Under the pieces are notes generated by a model, which was given only the letters and a program-made list of their open reading frames with translations, had not been told where the DNA came from and searched no databases. A program made the position numbers and the translations under genes. From assembly GCA_903858475.1 (NCBI GenBank), contig CAIOIZ010000087.1:1-34045 (forward strand): a DNA stretch of 34,045 nt. The letters are read 5' to 3'. Source of the stretch: an uncultured Bacteroidota bacterium (GTDB taxonomy: Bacteria; Bacteroidota; Bacteroidia; Chitinophagales; Chitinophagaceae). Shown here in pieces: positions 16,581-25,169 of this stretch. Each line of letters opens with the position of its first letter. Positions within the stretch are counted from its first letter, which is position 1.

Positions 16581-16612
16581 CAAAAGTAAAAACATTCAGC
16601 AACCTACCCAAA
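16581..16612 (-). promoter_or_regulatory. Bacteroidota-type promoter for asd
   Basis: On the minus strand TTTG (plus 16609-16612), a 20-base spacer and TACTTTTG (plus 16581-16588) match the -33 TTTG / -7 TAnnTTTG consensus exactly. Transcription would start near 16574, giving a leader of about 155 bases. Confidence 0.7.
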
Positions 16613-16617
16613 TATTT

Positions 16618-16625
16618 TATGTTTG
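16618..16625 (+). promoter_or_regulatory. Candidate -7 element (TATGTTTG) for the lamin-tail-domain gene
   Basis: TATGTTTG matches TAnnTTTG and ends 14 bases before the ATG at 16640. No clear TTG lies 20 bases upstream. If used, it excludes starts further upstream. Confidence 0.35.
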
Positions 16626-16639
16626 TTGAAACTGTTTTT

Positions 16640-18361
16640 ATGCTAACCAAAAAAAGCCTACTGATTGGTTTACTTATTTGTCAACTCCAAGCCATTGCAC
16701 AGCCAGCCCGTCGTTATGATATTGTCATTCATGAAATCATGGCCGACCCTTCACCTGCCATTGCATTACCGAGTAATGAATGGATAGAATTGCGCAATAC
16801 CAGTTTAGTTCCCATCAACCTTGCCGGCTGGCGTATTAGTGATGCAACCAGTACCAGCGGACCAATGCCTAATTATATATTGGCACCCGATAGCATGGTG
16901 ATTGTTTGTACTTCCAGTGCATTAACAGCCATGTCGGTATATGGCGCAACCATTGCAGTGACCAGTTTTCCTTCGCTGGATAATACGGGCGATTTGATAA
17001 GCATTCGCTCACCGCAGAACACGATTATTCATGCAGTAAATTTTACGGATGCCTGGTATCGGTCTGAATTAAAAAAGGACGGGGGTTGGTCATTAGAAAT
17101 GGTGGATATGAAAAATCCTTGTACAGGTTATGATAATTGGATGGCAAGCACCGATTTGAAAGGCGGTAGTCCGGGTAAGAAAAATGCTGTCGCTACTATT
17201 CATCCCGATAAAGAGCCACCGCAACTATTAAGAGCTTTTGCAGCAGATAATCTTCATGTAATACTCAATTTTGATGAACCATTAGATAGTACAATTGCTA
17301 CCAATACCAGTTATTATTCCATTAGTGATGGTATTGGTAATCCAATTGCTGTCAATTTACCAATACCGGTTTTTGATAAGGTACAACTTCAACTTAACAG
17401 CCCTCTAGTGCCCAATAAAATATATACGGTTACCGTGCGTACTATAAAAGATTGCGTAGGTAATATGATAGGCTCAAGTAATTCGGCGCGATTGGGATTA
17501 GCGAAGCTTGCAGATACTGGGCAAATTATCGTCAATGAAATTTTATTTAATCCAAGGCCACAGGGGACCGACTATGTTGAATTATACAATCGCAGTAATG
17601 CCATTATCGATTTAAAGCAATTGTTTATTGCCAATCGAAATAGCAGTAATCAAGTGAGTAATATAAAGCCACTGTCGGCAGATAATTATTTATTTTTTCC
17701 ACAGGACCTATTGGTATTTACCGAAAACCCACAACAAGTGCGATCGCAGTATGTTTGTCAAAATCCTGTTTCTTTATTAACGGTAAGCCCACTTCCCTCT
17801 TTCAACGATGATAAAGGCAATGTTATTCTACTTAATGCACAAGGAATTATAATCGATGAATTGGCATATGAAGACCAATGGCATTTTAAATTGATTAATA
17901 ATAGTGAAGGGGTAGCGCTGGAAAGAATTAATTACTATGTACCCACAAGGGTAGCAGACAATTGGCATAGTGCGGCTTCTTCCGTGGGATATGGAACACC
18001 TACCTATAAAAATTCACAAGCCAATAGCAATACAGAAATCAATGGGGAGCTGAAGGTCAGTCCGGAAATTATTAGTCCAGATAATGACGGTCTCGATGAT
18101 TATGCAGTCATTGACTATCGTTTTCCTACTGCAGGGTATATGGCCAACTGTAGCATCTTTGATGCTTCGGGTAGGCTTGTTCGTTATTTACAAAGAAATG
18201 CACTTTGTGGCACAACGGGTAGTTTTTTGTGGGATGGACTGGGAGAAAAAAATCAATCTTTACCAGTGGGCATATATATATTGTATGCCGAAGTATTTAA
18301 TCTACAGGGAAATAAAAAGCGTTTCAAATTACCCATGGTACTCGCCCAGAAAAAACAATAA
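16640..18361 (+). CDS. Secreted lamin-tail-domain (LTD) surface protein
   Basis: A 573-residue exported protein. I start at 16640, which gives MLTKKSLLIGLLICQLQAIA then Q, a good signal peptide; an ATG at 16619 is possible but lies in a promoter-like TATGTTTG. A first lamin-tail domain covers about residues 25-160 (VIHEIMADPSPA, EWIELRNTS, LAGWRISD), an Ig-like linker about 190-290 (LNFDEPLDS), a second LTD about 300-430 (IIVNEILFNPRP, DYVELYNRS). The C-terminus (SPEIISPDNDGLDDYA, then PVGIYILYAEVFN) resembles the FlgD-like or gliding-motility-associated C-terminal fold of secreted Bacteroidota proteins. Probably a cell-surface or secreted adhesin- or nuclease-associated protein; no catalytic site is visible. 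Confidence 0.82.
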   Translation: MLTKKSLLIGLLICQLQAIAQPARRYDIVIHEIMADPSPAIALPSNEWIELRNTSLVPINLAGWRISDATSTSGPMPNYILAPDSMVIVCTSSALTAMSVYGATIAVTSFPSLDNTGDLISIRSPQNTIIHAVNFTDAWYRSELKKDGGWSLEMVDMKNPCTGYDNWMASTDLKGGSPGKKNAVATIHPDKEPPQLLRAFAADNLHVILNFDEPLDSTIATNTSYYSISDGIGNPIAVNLPIPVFDKVQLQLNSPLVPNKIYTVTVRTIKDCVGNMIGSSNSARLGLAKLADTGQIIVNEILFNPRPQGTDYVELYNRSNAIIDLKQLFIANRNSSNQVSNIKPLSADNYLFFPQDLLVFTENPQQVRSQYVCQNPVSLLTVSPLPSFNDDKGNVILLNAQGIIIDELAYEDQWHFKLINNSEGVALERINYYVPTRVADNWHSAASSVGYGTPTYKNSQANSNTEINGELKVSPEIISPDNDGLDDYAVIDYRFPTAGYMANCSIFDASGRLVRYLQRNALCGTTGSFLWDGLGEKNQSLPVGIYILYAEVFNLQGNKKRFKLPMVLAQKKQ

Positions 18362-18375
18362 AGGCAAGTAATGCA

Positions 18376-19974
18376 TTATTGTCCGGCTAATTGAGCAGCC
18401 ATCTGAATAGCTTTATAGGCATTGACAATTTTACCTGTTTCACATAATTGTTGAAAAGAAACTTTTTTATCTTTATTGCCGGGTAATAATACATCTTTAG
18501 TAATAGTAGTGCCAGAGGTTTTAATGATATCAACGATTTGCGGAGCTGTCAAACTTGGAAAATAAGATCGAATCAAAGCGGCTAAGCCAGCAACAATCGG
18601 GCTGGCCAGGCTGGTGCCACTGGCTACCTGTGTACCATTATTGGCGATGCTGCATTCAATATCAATACCAGGCGCAAAAACATCAACCATCTTTTTTCCG
18701 TAATTACTAAAGCTTACTGCTAGTCCACCTGTAGCTGCATCCCCACTAGCACCAACATTGATAAAATGTGGCATACGGCTGCCATCAAGATAAAAAGCAT
18801 TCGGATAAAAAAAATCAATATCAATATCCTTGCCCTCGTTGCCTGATGCATGCACCAATACTACATCTTTTGATTGTGCATAGCGTATTGCATCGTCTAC
18901 CCATGATTTATCGGGTGAAATGGGTTTTCCAAAACTCATATTAATTACCTGTGCGCCATTATCTACTGCATAGCGAATAGCCAATGCCACATCCTTATCA
19001 TATTCATCTTCGCCCAGTATAGCACGTACCATCATGATGCGCACATTATCGGCAATGCCATCAATACCTAGTTGGTTATTACGAATCGCTCCAATGATAC
19101 CGCTAGTACTTGTACCATGATAACCACTATGGGTTTGAAGGTTGGTATTACCAAACCTTGTTTTACTGATATCGTAGGCATCATCCTTCAGTAATAAATC
19201 ACGAAAATCAATTGGGGTTGTAGTTTTTTGCGTGATATAGGTCTCTTGCTTTTTTACAAAATTTTCATATTCAGTTACAAAATCTGTATTGCTAAAATCT
19301 CTGCCGTCAAAAATATTTAGCCATACCGCTTGGTAATCACGACTACTGTCTTTGGCTTTTTGTGGATGAAGATCCTTTCGTGTAAAAATTGGTTTGCCAA
19401 ATTCTTTTATTAGAAAATTATTACTGGCCTGTATTATTTGGAGGTTGGCCCTAAAATTTATGATGTTTTCATTGGCATTTTGATAGTGGTCATTGATGAT
19501 TTTTGCTGCTCTTTGCCATTCATTGTACAAAAAACTATCTTGTAAGTTCTGTGCGATGTATTTTTTTCCTTCAAATTGATCCTTGAAGCGATGATAGGTA
19601 CGATAGGCTTCGGGTACACTTACACTTAAATTTTCGCCCGAAGGGCTACCCAAAAAATTCCAACCCTGCACATCATCAATATACCCGTTCTTATCATCGT
19701 CTATATTATTATTTGGTATTTCACCTGGGTTAGTCCAGAAAACATCTTTGATATCATTCTGAAGTGTATCGATGCCGCTGTCGATTACTGCTACCACTAC
19801 CGTATGACTTTTTTTTCCTTGCAATAAAGCATAGGCTTTTTGCAAACTGATGCCCTGATAACCATCGTTTTCTTTGTCTTTCAGGTGCCAACCCTTGGTA
19901 TTGGTATTGGCATTTTGTCCAAGGCTACAATAACCAATCGCAGTGACTAGTAAAAGGAAAAATAGTTTTTTCAT
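18376..19974 (-). CDS. Secreted subtilisin-like (S8) serine protease
   Basis: A 532-residue exported protease. The ATG at 19974 gives the signal peptide MKKLFFLLLVTAIGYCSLGQ; an in-frame start further upstream would read through a terminator hairpin and is rejected. The catalytic triad is complete: Asp65 in AVIDSGID, His286 in GYHGTSTSG and Ser455 in GTSLASP. Between Asp and His lies an insert of about 150 residues with an Asp/Asn-rich stretch (NNIDDDKNGYIDD) that looks like a calcium loop, common in Bacteroidota homologues. No sorting domain is seen after the protease domain. It is convergent with the LTD gene, 14 bases apart, without a visible terminator. Confidence 0.92.
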   Translation of the reverse strand: MKKLFFLLLVTAIGYCSLGQNANTNTKGWHLKDKENDGYQGISLQKAYALLQGKKSHTVVVAVIDSGIDTLQNDIKDVFWTNPGEIPNNNIDDDKNGYIDDVQGWNFLGSPSGENLSVSVPEAYRTYHRFKDQFEGKKYIAQNLQDSFLYNEWQRAAKIINDHYQNANENIINFRANLQIIQASNNFLIKEFGKPIFTRKDLHPQKAKDSSRDYQAVWLNIFDGRDFSNTDFVTEYENFVKKQETYITQKTTTPIDFRDLLLKDDAYDISKTRFGNTNLQTHSGYHGTSTSGIIGAIRNNQLGIDGIADNVRIMMVRAILGEDEYDKDVALAIRYAVDNGAQVINMSFGKPISPDKSWVDDAIRYAQSKDVVLVHASGNEGKDIDIDFFYPNAFYLDGSRMPHFINVGASGDAATGGLAVSFSNYGKKMVDVFAPGIDIECSIANNGTQVASGTSLASPIVAGLAALIRSYFPSLTAPQIVDIIKTSGTTITKDVLLPGNKDKKVSFQQLCETGKIVNAYKAIQMAAQLAGQ

Positions 19975-20056
19975 TTTAAACTGACTTGAATATAAAAATA
20001 AGCTTTTTACACATGATGCTTTTTGCAGGAACGGGTTTCCGCTATAATTTAACAAT

Positions 20057-20084
20057 AAAAAAAACCCGGGATTCAACCCGGGTT
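20057..20084 (-). terminator. Intrinsic terminator after the PfkB kinase gene
   Basis: AACCCGGG (20063-20070) and CCCGGGTT (20077-20084) form an 8-base stem with a 6-base loop. Read on the minus strand the stem is followed by a run of T bases (A run at plus 20057-20064), so it ends the kinase transcript before the protease gene. Confidence 0.85.
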
Positions 20085-20104
20085 AAAAATTATTTTTAGA
20101 AAAC

Positions 20105-21028
20105 TTATACCAAATCAATGTCGAAATTCACCAACTGCACAAATTCAGTCAGCCGAGCATCGATGTCTTCTTTGGTGATCTCTTTTAACCTTTCTGGTCC
20201 AAATTTTTCAACACAGAAGCTAGCCATGGCCGAGCCTACAATGATGGCAGTTTTCATATTATCGAAACTAATGTCTTTTGTTTTAGCCAGGTGACCAATG
20301 AATCCACCTGCAAATGTGTCGCCCGCGCCAGTTGGGTCAAATACTTCTTCTAGTGGAAGGGCAGGCGCAAAGAATACGTGCTCTTGGTGGAATAATAAGG
20401 CACCGTGCTCTCCTTTTTTAATAATTAAAAATTGAGGGCCCATTTCCATGATCTTACGGGCAGCTTTTACCAAGGATAGTTCGCCGCTTAACTGACGAGC
20501 CTCACCATCATTCACTAATAGCACATCTACTTTTTTTAATACTGCTTTCAAATCGTCCAATGCAATGTCCATCCAAAAATTCATGGTATCCAGTACAATT
20601 AATTTAGGACGAACGCGCAATTGATCAATTACACTCATTTGTAATTTTGGCATCAGGTTGCCCAACATTAAAAATTCAGCTCCTTGGTAAGATTCAGGAA
20701 CAATGGGATTAAAATCGGCCAGCACATTGAGGTCGGTTACCAGCGTATCGCGGGTATTCATGTCGATATGGTATTTGCCGCTCCAGAAAAATGATTTTTT
20801 ATCAGGAACGATTTCAACACCCTCTAGCTCGATGCCTCTTTTTTTCATTTCATCCATTTCTTCTTGCGGAAAATCGTAGCCAACAATAGAAATTTGTTGA
20901 ATAGGCGTAACAAAATTACCTGCAGCATAGGCTACATAAGTGCCGGAGCCACCAACAATTTTATCTACTTTTCCAAATGGAGTTTCAATTGTATCGAAGG
21001 CCATGGTGCCTACTGAAATTACTGACAT
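20105..21028 (-). CDS. PfkB-family (ribokinase-like) carbohydrate or nucleoside kinase
   Basis: A 307-residue cytosolic kinase. The N-terminal glycine motif is KIVGGSGTYVAYAAGNF and the C-terminal PfkB signature is DPTGAGDTFAGGFIGH, with the catalytic Asp in GAGD. NDGEARQLSG and IIKKGEHGALLF are also typical of the family. The substrate (sugar, adenosine or other) cannot be read from the sequence; the compact lid fits adenosine-kinase-like members found in this phylum. It is alone on the minus strand with its own terminator. A TACTTTTG element on the minus strand (plus 21075-21082), 46 bases upstream of the ATG, may be its -7 site. Confidence 0.88.
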   Translation of the reverse strand: MSVISVGTMAFDTIETPFGKVDKIVGGSGTYVAYAAGNFVTPIQQISIVGYDFPQEEMDEMKKRGIELEGVEIVPDKKSFFWSGKYHIDMNTRDTLVTDLNVLADFNPIVPESYQGAEFLMLGNLMPKLQMSVIDQLRVRPKLIVLDTMNFWMDIALDDLKAVLKKVDVLLVNDGEARQLSGELSLVKAARKIMEMGPQFLIIKKGEHGALLFHQEHVFFAPALPLEEVFDPTGAGDTFAGGFIGHLAKTKDISFDNMKTAIIVGSAMASFCVEKFGPERLKEITKEDIDARLTEFVQLVNFDIDLV

Positions 21029-21074
21029 GGGTAAACTGCTTTTATAAAATGAATAGATGGGTTAAAAACCGATG

Positions 21075-21082
21075 CAAAAGTA
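21075..21082 (-). promoter_or_regulatory. Candidate -7 element (TACTTTTG) for the kinase gene
   Basis: CAAAAGTA on the plus strand reads TACTTTTG on the minus strand, an exact TAnnTTTG match 46 bases upstream of the kinase ATG. I see no TTG at the expected distance upstream. The rest of the 238-base divergent gap to 21266 holds an imperfectly explained inverted repeat (21204-21234) and an AT-rich stretch before 21267. Confidence 0.4.
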
Positions 21083-21266
21083 GTGGATTGGAAAGTGTTT
21101 TACGAGTTGCAGCCCTTTTTTTTACTACTGAATTCAGGGAATATTGAAATAAGTTTCGCTGCCTACGCTTAACTTAGTGTTGGTGACCGCTTTATCAGTA
21201 ACAAAAGCTGCTGTTGAATGACTGGCGCAGCTTTATGATATGATAATATAATTATATATTAAGTAT

Positions 21267-21875
21267 ATGTTGATTCAAGTACATCCGCAAGATCCTCAAC
21301 CCCGGCTTATCAAGCAGGTGGTAGAATGTTTGAAAGACGGAGGTGTAATTGTTTATCCTACCGATACTATTTATGGGTTGGGTTGTGATATCTTTCAACA
21401 TAAAGCAGTGGAAAGAATTTGCAAGATTAAAAATGTTGAGTCCTCTAAAGTGCAGCTGAGTTTTATCTGCAAAGATTTGAGTCACCTCAGCGATTATACA
21501 AAGAGCATTGACACGCCGCTGTATCGGATGCTGAAAAGTTATTTACCTGGTCCCTTTACTTTTATCTTACCCGCCAGCAAACAGGTTCCAAAAATTTTGC
21601 AAAGCAAAAAAAGCACCGTGGGTTTAAGGGTGCCCGATAATATCATATCAAGGCATATATTAGAAGCCTTGGGTAATCCTATACTTAGCGCCTCCTTACC
21701 GGGCGAACAAGTAGAAGACAATACTGATCCTGAAATCATGCAGCAAAAATTTGGTGATAGGGTAGATTTTATCATCGACGGAGGAATAGGTGGCATTGTG
21801 CCATCAACCATTGTAGATTGCACCAGCGATGATTGGCAAATTACTAGACAGGGATTGGGTATTTGGGAAGGATAG
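21267..21875 (+). CDS. Sua5/YciO/YrdC-family protein (threonylcarbamoyl-AMP synthase-like)
   Basis: A 202-residue cytosolic protein of the YrdC fold. The motif YPTDTIYGLGCDIF, the KIKNVESSKVQLSF region and TFILPASKQVP, GLRVPDN and PSTIVDCTSDDW match the RNA- and ATP-binding surface of the family. Full Sua5 proteins have an extra C-terminal domain that is missing; the length fits the YciO/TsaC type. TsaC makes threonylcarbamoyl-AMP for the t6A modification of tRNA, while the role of YciO itself is less settled; KVQLSF in place of the usual KRP.. suggests the YciO branch. The following lipoprotein gene starts 41 bases after the stop. Confidence 0.88.
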   Translation: MLIQVHPQDPQPRLIKQVVECLKDGGVIVYPTDTIYGLGCDIFQHKAVERICKIKNVESSKVQLSFICKDLSHLSDYTKSIDTPLYRMLKSYLPGPFTFILPASKQVPKILQSKKSTVGLRVPDNIISRHILEALGNPILSASLPGEQVEDNTDPEIMQQKFGDRVDFIIDGGIGGIVPSTIVDCTSDDWQITRQGLGIWEG

Positions 21876-21915
21876 CTATTTAAATTATTCTACATTTTTT
21901 AGACAGACAATATTC

Positions 21916-22347
21916 ATGCAACAGCTCCATCATAAAATCATCAACATACTCATTTTCTCCTGCATCACGTCGTTATTTGCTTGTCAGCCAACATATAAAA
22001 AAACAGCTACTCCTTCCGATTGCGCTAGATTTAGAAATGGCAAATTTTTACATCGCTCAGAAGGCGATACCAATTTGTATCGTATTGAAAGAAATGATTC
22101 CATTCAAACTGAATTTATCAGAGAGGCAGGCGAATATGTTCATCTCAAAATCAATTGGACATCGCCTTGTGCCTATGAATTGACTTATTTAAATCAACAT
22201 ATTTTTGGTGCCGACTCCATTCCTGAATCCTATCGCAACATGAAAATAAAAGTGGAAATACTCAGAGCACAAGAGGACAGTTGTTTTGTACTGACGGATG
22301 ATGGGATGAGTAAGAAGGAAGGGTTTTTTTATATTGAAAAAAAATAA
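21916..22347 (+). CDS. Small lipoprotein, unknown function
   Basis: A 143-residue protein. The ATG at 21916 gives MQQLHHKIINILIFSCITSL followed by the lipobox FAC, so Cys is the likely lipidated residue; starts upstream would overlap the preceding gene and bury the signal. The mature part has the motifs CARFRNGKFLHRS, YRIERNDSIQTEF, YVHLKINWTSPCAYELTYLN and ends VEILRAQEDSCFVLTDDGM. It resembles a family of short Bacteroidota lipoproteins with the pattern D/A-x-F-xxGxF....R.....Q.E, often mislabelled in annotations; that link is from memory and unsure. It overlaps or nearly abuts the GNAT gene that follows. Confidence 0.7.
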   Translation: MQQLHHKIINILIFSCITSLFACQPTYKKTATPSDCARFRNGKFLHRSEGDTNLYRIERNDSIQTEFIREAGEYVHLKINWTSPCAYELTYLNQHIFGADSIPESYRNMKIKVEILRAQEDSCFVLTDDGMSKKEGFFYIEKK

Positions 22348-22360
22348 TCCAATTAATTAC

Positions 22361-22822
22361 ATGTTAGCAAGTACTACTTCCATACGAATGTATCAATCCG
22401 GTGACAAAGCTACTGTGCTTCATTTATTTCGATTGAATACACCCAAATACTTTGCCATAGAGGAGGAAAAGGATTTAGATTTTTATCTTGACCATGAAAT
22501 AGAACAATATTTCATTGTAGCGCTAAATAATCAAATTGTTGGATGCGGCGGCATCAATTTTTCAGCGGATAAAAAAACTGGCATTATCAGTTGGGATATA
22601 TTGCACCCCGATTTTCAGGGACAACAAATCGGCACAGCATTGTTGCAATACCGAATTAACATTTTACAAAATAATCCGGCCATTGAAAAAATAATGGTTC
22701 GTACCTCACAACTCGTTTATCCCTTTTATGAAAAAGCAGGCTTTGTATTGCAAGAAAAAATCGCCAATTACTGGGCAAAGGGGATTGATTTATATAGAAT
22801 GGAACTAGCTAGCTCAAAATAA
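22361..22822 (+). CDS. GNAT N-acetyltransferase
   Basis: About 153 residues from the ATG at 22361 (a TTG at 22334 would overlap the lipoprotein gene). The acetyl-CoA signature is clear: ISWDILHPDFQGQQIGTALLQYRI, with the Q/RxxGxG/A core QGQQIGTA, then MVRTSQLVYPFYEKAGFVLQ. The substrate is unknown. It sits 14 bases after the lipoprotein stop and is followed by a terminator hairpin, so YciO, lipoprotein and GNAT may form one unit. Confidence 0.83.
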   Translation: MLASTTSIRMYQSGDKATVLHLFRLNTPKYFAIEEEKDLDFYLDHEIEQYFIVALNNQIVGCGGINFSADKKTGIISWDILHPDFQGQQIGTALLQYRINILQNNPAIEKIMVRTSQLVYPFYEKAGFVLQEKIANYWAKGIDLYRMELASSK

Positions 22823-22847
22823 TGATAGCTTATATTTAAAATATATA

Positions 22848-22875
22848 AAGCCCCCTGCTAGAAAACAGAGGGCTT
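22848..22875 (+). terminator. Probable terminator after the GNAT gene
   Basis: AAGCCCCCTG (22848-22857) and CAGAGGGCTT (22866-22875) pair over 10 bases with one mismatch and an 8-base loop, 25 bases after the stop codon. The T tract after it is short. Confidence 0.6.
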
Positions 22876-22940
22876 ACTTTATACATACTGTGTACCAACA
22901 CAATTGTTATCAAGCTGCTATCTATTAGAAGCAGTACTGA

Positions 22941-23252
22941 TTAATGTCTTCTTTGTGTATCATGCTTTTGTTGACAAATTTTTCTATCGAGTCGTTTTTC
23001 ATCCCTGCGCAAGTCGGCTCTTTCTCTTGGACCAATTTTTCCATCATTTGTTTTATACCGCAGCGCTTCAGCTTTTAATCTTGCTTCTGCTGCTTTCAAA
23101 CGAGCTGTTTCAGCTGCTGTTAATTGTCCGCTTACGACCCCCTGCCGAATACGGCGGTTTTCGTCTTTCAAACTACGATTGGCAGATTGTGCAGTAGCAT
23201 TGAGGGCCATCATGCTAAAGAATAAGGCCGTAAAAAATAATTTAGTTTTCAT
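22941..23252 (-). CDS. Small basic exported protein, unknown function
   Basis: A 103-residue protein with a signal peptide (MKTKLFFTALFFSMMALNAT, AQ) and a highly charged, helical mature part rich in Arg, Lys, Glu and Ala: ENRRIRQGVVSGQLTAAETA, RLKAAEARLKAEALRYK, DGKIGPRERADLRRDEKRLD. The repeated pattern 'RIRQGV.SG.LT..E...L...' and 'DGK..P.ER..L' occurs in small periplasmic Bacteroidota proteins whose role is unknown. The DGK...ER piece resembles an EF-hand-like or Spy-like helix-turn but is not one I can name. It lies alone between GNAT and rnhB; the 145-base gap upstream shows no clear promoter element. Confidence 0.75.
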   Translation of the reverse strand: MKTKLFFTALFFSMMALNATAQSANRSLKDENRRIRQGVVSGQLTAAETARLKAAEARLKAEALRYKTNDGKIGPRERADLRRDEKRLDRKICQQKHDTQRRH

Positions 23253-23397
23253 ACTGAATAAGTTTAATGTAAAGGTGAATAAATCAGTTATACATACATA
23301 GAGGGAAAAGGAGGCCTAAGGTTTAATTGGCCGAGAAATTATTTTGACTAAAGAAGGGGGTGCTCAATGCTTGGTTAGCAAATGCAATAGGTAAAAA

Positions 23398-24009
23398 TTA
23401 AAACAGGGAACTAGCATCCATATTCGAGGGGCTTGCTATAATATTAAAACTTTTGCGGTGTAAGTCGCATAAACCATGTTTGGCTATTGCGGCTCGGTGA
23501 ATGGCAGTGCCATAGCCCTTGTTCTTATTCCACCCATATTGCGGGTATAATAAATGCGCTTCCTGCATAAATGCATCCCGATAGGTTTTGGCTAAAATGC
23601 TGGCGGCAGCAATCGAAGCAATCTTTCCATCCCCCTTTACAATACATTGGTGGGGAATTTTTTTATAGGGCTTGAATCGATTGCCATCAATTAATAAGAA
23701 GGCAGGGGATGATTGCAATTGAGCAATGGCAAGGTGCATGGCTTTATAAGTAGCTTGCAAAATATTGATGCGATCAATTTGAAGATGGTCAACAGATGCT
23801 ACTGCATAAGCGAGACTTTCTTTTTCGATTATACTGCGTAGCAGGTCTCTTTCTTTTTCCTTTACTTGTTTGCTGTCGTTTAACAATGGGTGATAAAAAT
23901 TAGCAGGAAGTATAACAGCAGCAGCAAATACAGGCCCTGCATAGCAACCCCTACCGGCTTCATCAATGCCGGCTTCTACAACTTTATCCTGATAATGACT
24001 TTGTAACAT
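23398..24009 (-). CDS. rnhB: Ribonuclease HII
   Basis: A 203-residue cytosolic enzyme that removes RNA from RNA-DNA hybrids and single ribonucleotides from DNA. The motif GIDEAGRGCYAGPV holds the acidic pair Asp16-Glu17 and the glycine-rich loop, and LLIDGNRF and the C-terminal GYGTAIHRAAIAKHG follow as expected. Length is normal for the family. It is divergent from the heme A synthase gene with 77 bases between the two start codons. Confidence 0.96.
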   Translation of the reverse strand: MLQSHYQDKVVEAGIDEAGRGCYAGPVFAAAVILPANFYHPLLNDSKQVKEKERDLLRSIIEKESLAYAVASVDHLQIDRINILQATYKAMHLAIAQLQSSPAFLLIDGNRFKPYKKIPHQCIVKGDGKIASIAAASILAKTYRDAFMQEAHLLYPQYGWNKNKGYGTAIHRAAIAKHGLCDLHRKSFNIIASPSNMDASSLF

Positions 24010-24072
24010 CTTGGTTCAACAAATATCCGTTAATTGCGCAAATAATTCTTCTTTCCTAACCAACTGGTATAG

Positions 24073-24080
24073 TAACTTTG
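24073..24080 (+). promoter_or_regulatory. Candidate -7 element (TAACTTTG) for the heme A synthase gene
   Basis: TAACTTTG matches TAnnTTTG and ends 6 bases before the ATG at 24087, so the mRNA would be nearly leaderless. This argues against the TTG at 24078 as start, because that codon is part of the element. A TTG at -33 is not evident. Confidence 0.5.
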
Positions 24081-24086
24081 CGCGCA

Positions 24087-25145
24087 ATGGAACATCAATT
24101 AATACAAAAAAACAATCGCCAAGTGGCCATCTGGTTGTTCATTGGAGTAGCAATGATAATGGTACAGGTATTACTGGGTGGCATTACCCGGCTAACAGAA
24201 TCTGGACTATCCATAACCGAGTGGAAGCCCATTACCGGTGCCTTGCCCCCATTGAATGAACAAGCTTGGCAAGGAGCGTTCGACAAGTACAAACTCACCG
24301 ATCAGTTTAAATATGTACACGCTGGATTTTCGCTCCATGATTTTAAATTTATTTTTTTCTGGGAATGGTTTCATCGCTTGTGGGCAAGGTGGATGGGCAT
24401 GGTATTTCTAATTGGGTTTGTATATTTTCTGTTTCAAAAAAAATTCAATCAACCGATGATCCGGCCTATGATGGTGTTATTTGTATTGGGAGCATTACAA
24501 GGAGCAATTGGATGGATTATGGTACAAAGTGGGTTGGTGCCTGAAAAATATTTTGTTGGACATGTGGAACTGGCTACCCATTTTATTGCTGCCATGGGAT
24601 TATTGGCGTATACCTACTGGTTTGCCTTGAAATTATTGATTCCATCATCGGCCCCAATTTTTCATCGGCCACTACATCGTTTATTAATGCAATTATTGCT
24701 TTTATTAATCTTGCAACTTAGTTATGGTGCATTTATGGCTGGATTAAAAGCGGGACAATCGGCCCCAACCTGGCCATCTATTAATGGTTATTTAATTCCT
24801 CCATCTATTAGCGAACTAACGCCTTTTTATAAAAATCTCTTGAATAATAATATAACTATTCAATTTATTCACCGTGGGCTAGCTTATCTAATACTGATTG
24901 TAACGGTGATATGGTGGATTAAAGCAGCAGATATCAAAAACAATAAATTATTCAGTGCATTCAAAAATGCTTACCTAATCATTATTGTATTACAGGTGGT
25001 ATTGGGGGTTATTACAGTATTGAATGCAGCCAAGCCTACTGCCTTGGTATGGTTAGGTACACTGCACCAGTTTACGGGTATGCTTACATTGGTTGCACTG
25101 GTATCCTTACTATACTTGATACGCAGACGACCCATTGCTGCTTAA
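24087..25145 (+). CDS. ctaA: Heme A synthase (COX15/CtaA family)
   Basis: An integral membrane enzyme of about 352 residues that oxidises the C8 methyl of heme O to give heme A for cytochrome c oxidase. It has eight probable membrane helices. Family motifs include VLLGGITRLTESGLSITEWKP near the N-terminus, FIFFWEWFHRLWARWMG with heme-ligand His, GHVELATHF, and in the second half FIHRGLAYL and GTLHQFTGM with the remaining His ligands. The two-repeat COX15-type plan (longer than the Bacillus type) is typical of Bacteroidota and alpha-proteobacteria. It shows the organism has an aerobic heme-A oxidase. It stands alone, convergent with the lipid kinase gene. Confidence 0.95.
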   Translation: MEHQLIQKNNRQVAIWLFIGVAMIMVQVLLGGITRLTESGLSITEWKPITGALPPLNEQAWQGAFDKYKLTDQFKYVHAGFSLHDFKFIFFWEWFHRLWARWMGMVFLIGFVYFLFQKKFNQPMIRPMMVLFVLGALQGAIGWIMVQSGLVPEKYFVGHVELATHFIAAMGLLAYTYWFALKLLIPSSAPIFHRPLHRLLMQLLLLLILQLSYGAFMAGLKAGQSAPTWPSINGYLIPPSISELTPFYKNLLNNNITIQFIHRGLAYLILIVTVIWWIKAADIKNNKLFSAFKNAYLIIIVLQVVLGVITVLNAAKPTALVWLGTLHQFTGMLTLVALVSLLYLIRRRPIAA

Positions 25146-25169
25146 GCAAAAAATTACCATCTAATTAAA

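Noticed and set aside
16499-16639. Upstream extension of the lamin-tail-domain gene
   Set aside because: It covers the asd promoter and lacks protein-like character; ATG at 16640 gives a proper signal peptide.
19975-20076. Upstream extension of the protease gene
   Set aside because: It would translate through the terminator hairpin at 20057-20084, and the ATG at 19974 begins a clean signal peptide.
21204-21234. Inverted repeat AAAGCTGC...GCAGCTTT as a terminator or operator
   Set aside because: Stem of 8 with a 15-base loop, no T tract, and no transcript in a sensible place to end; left unassigned.
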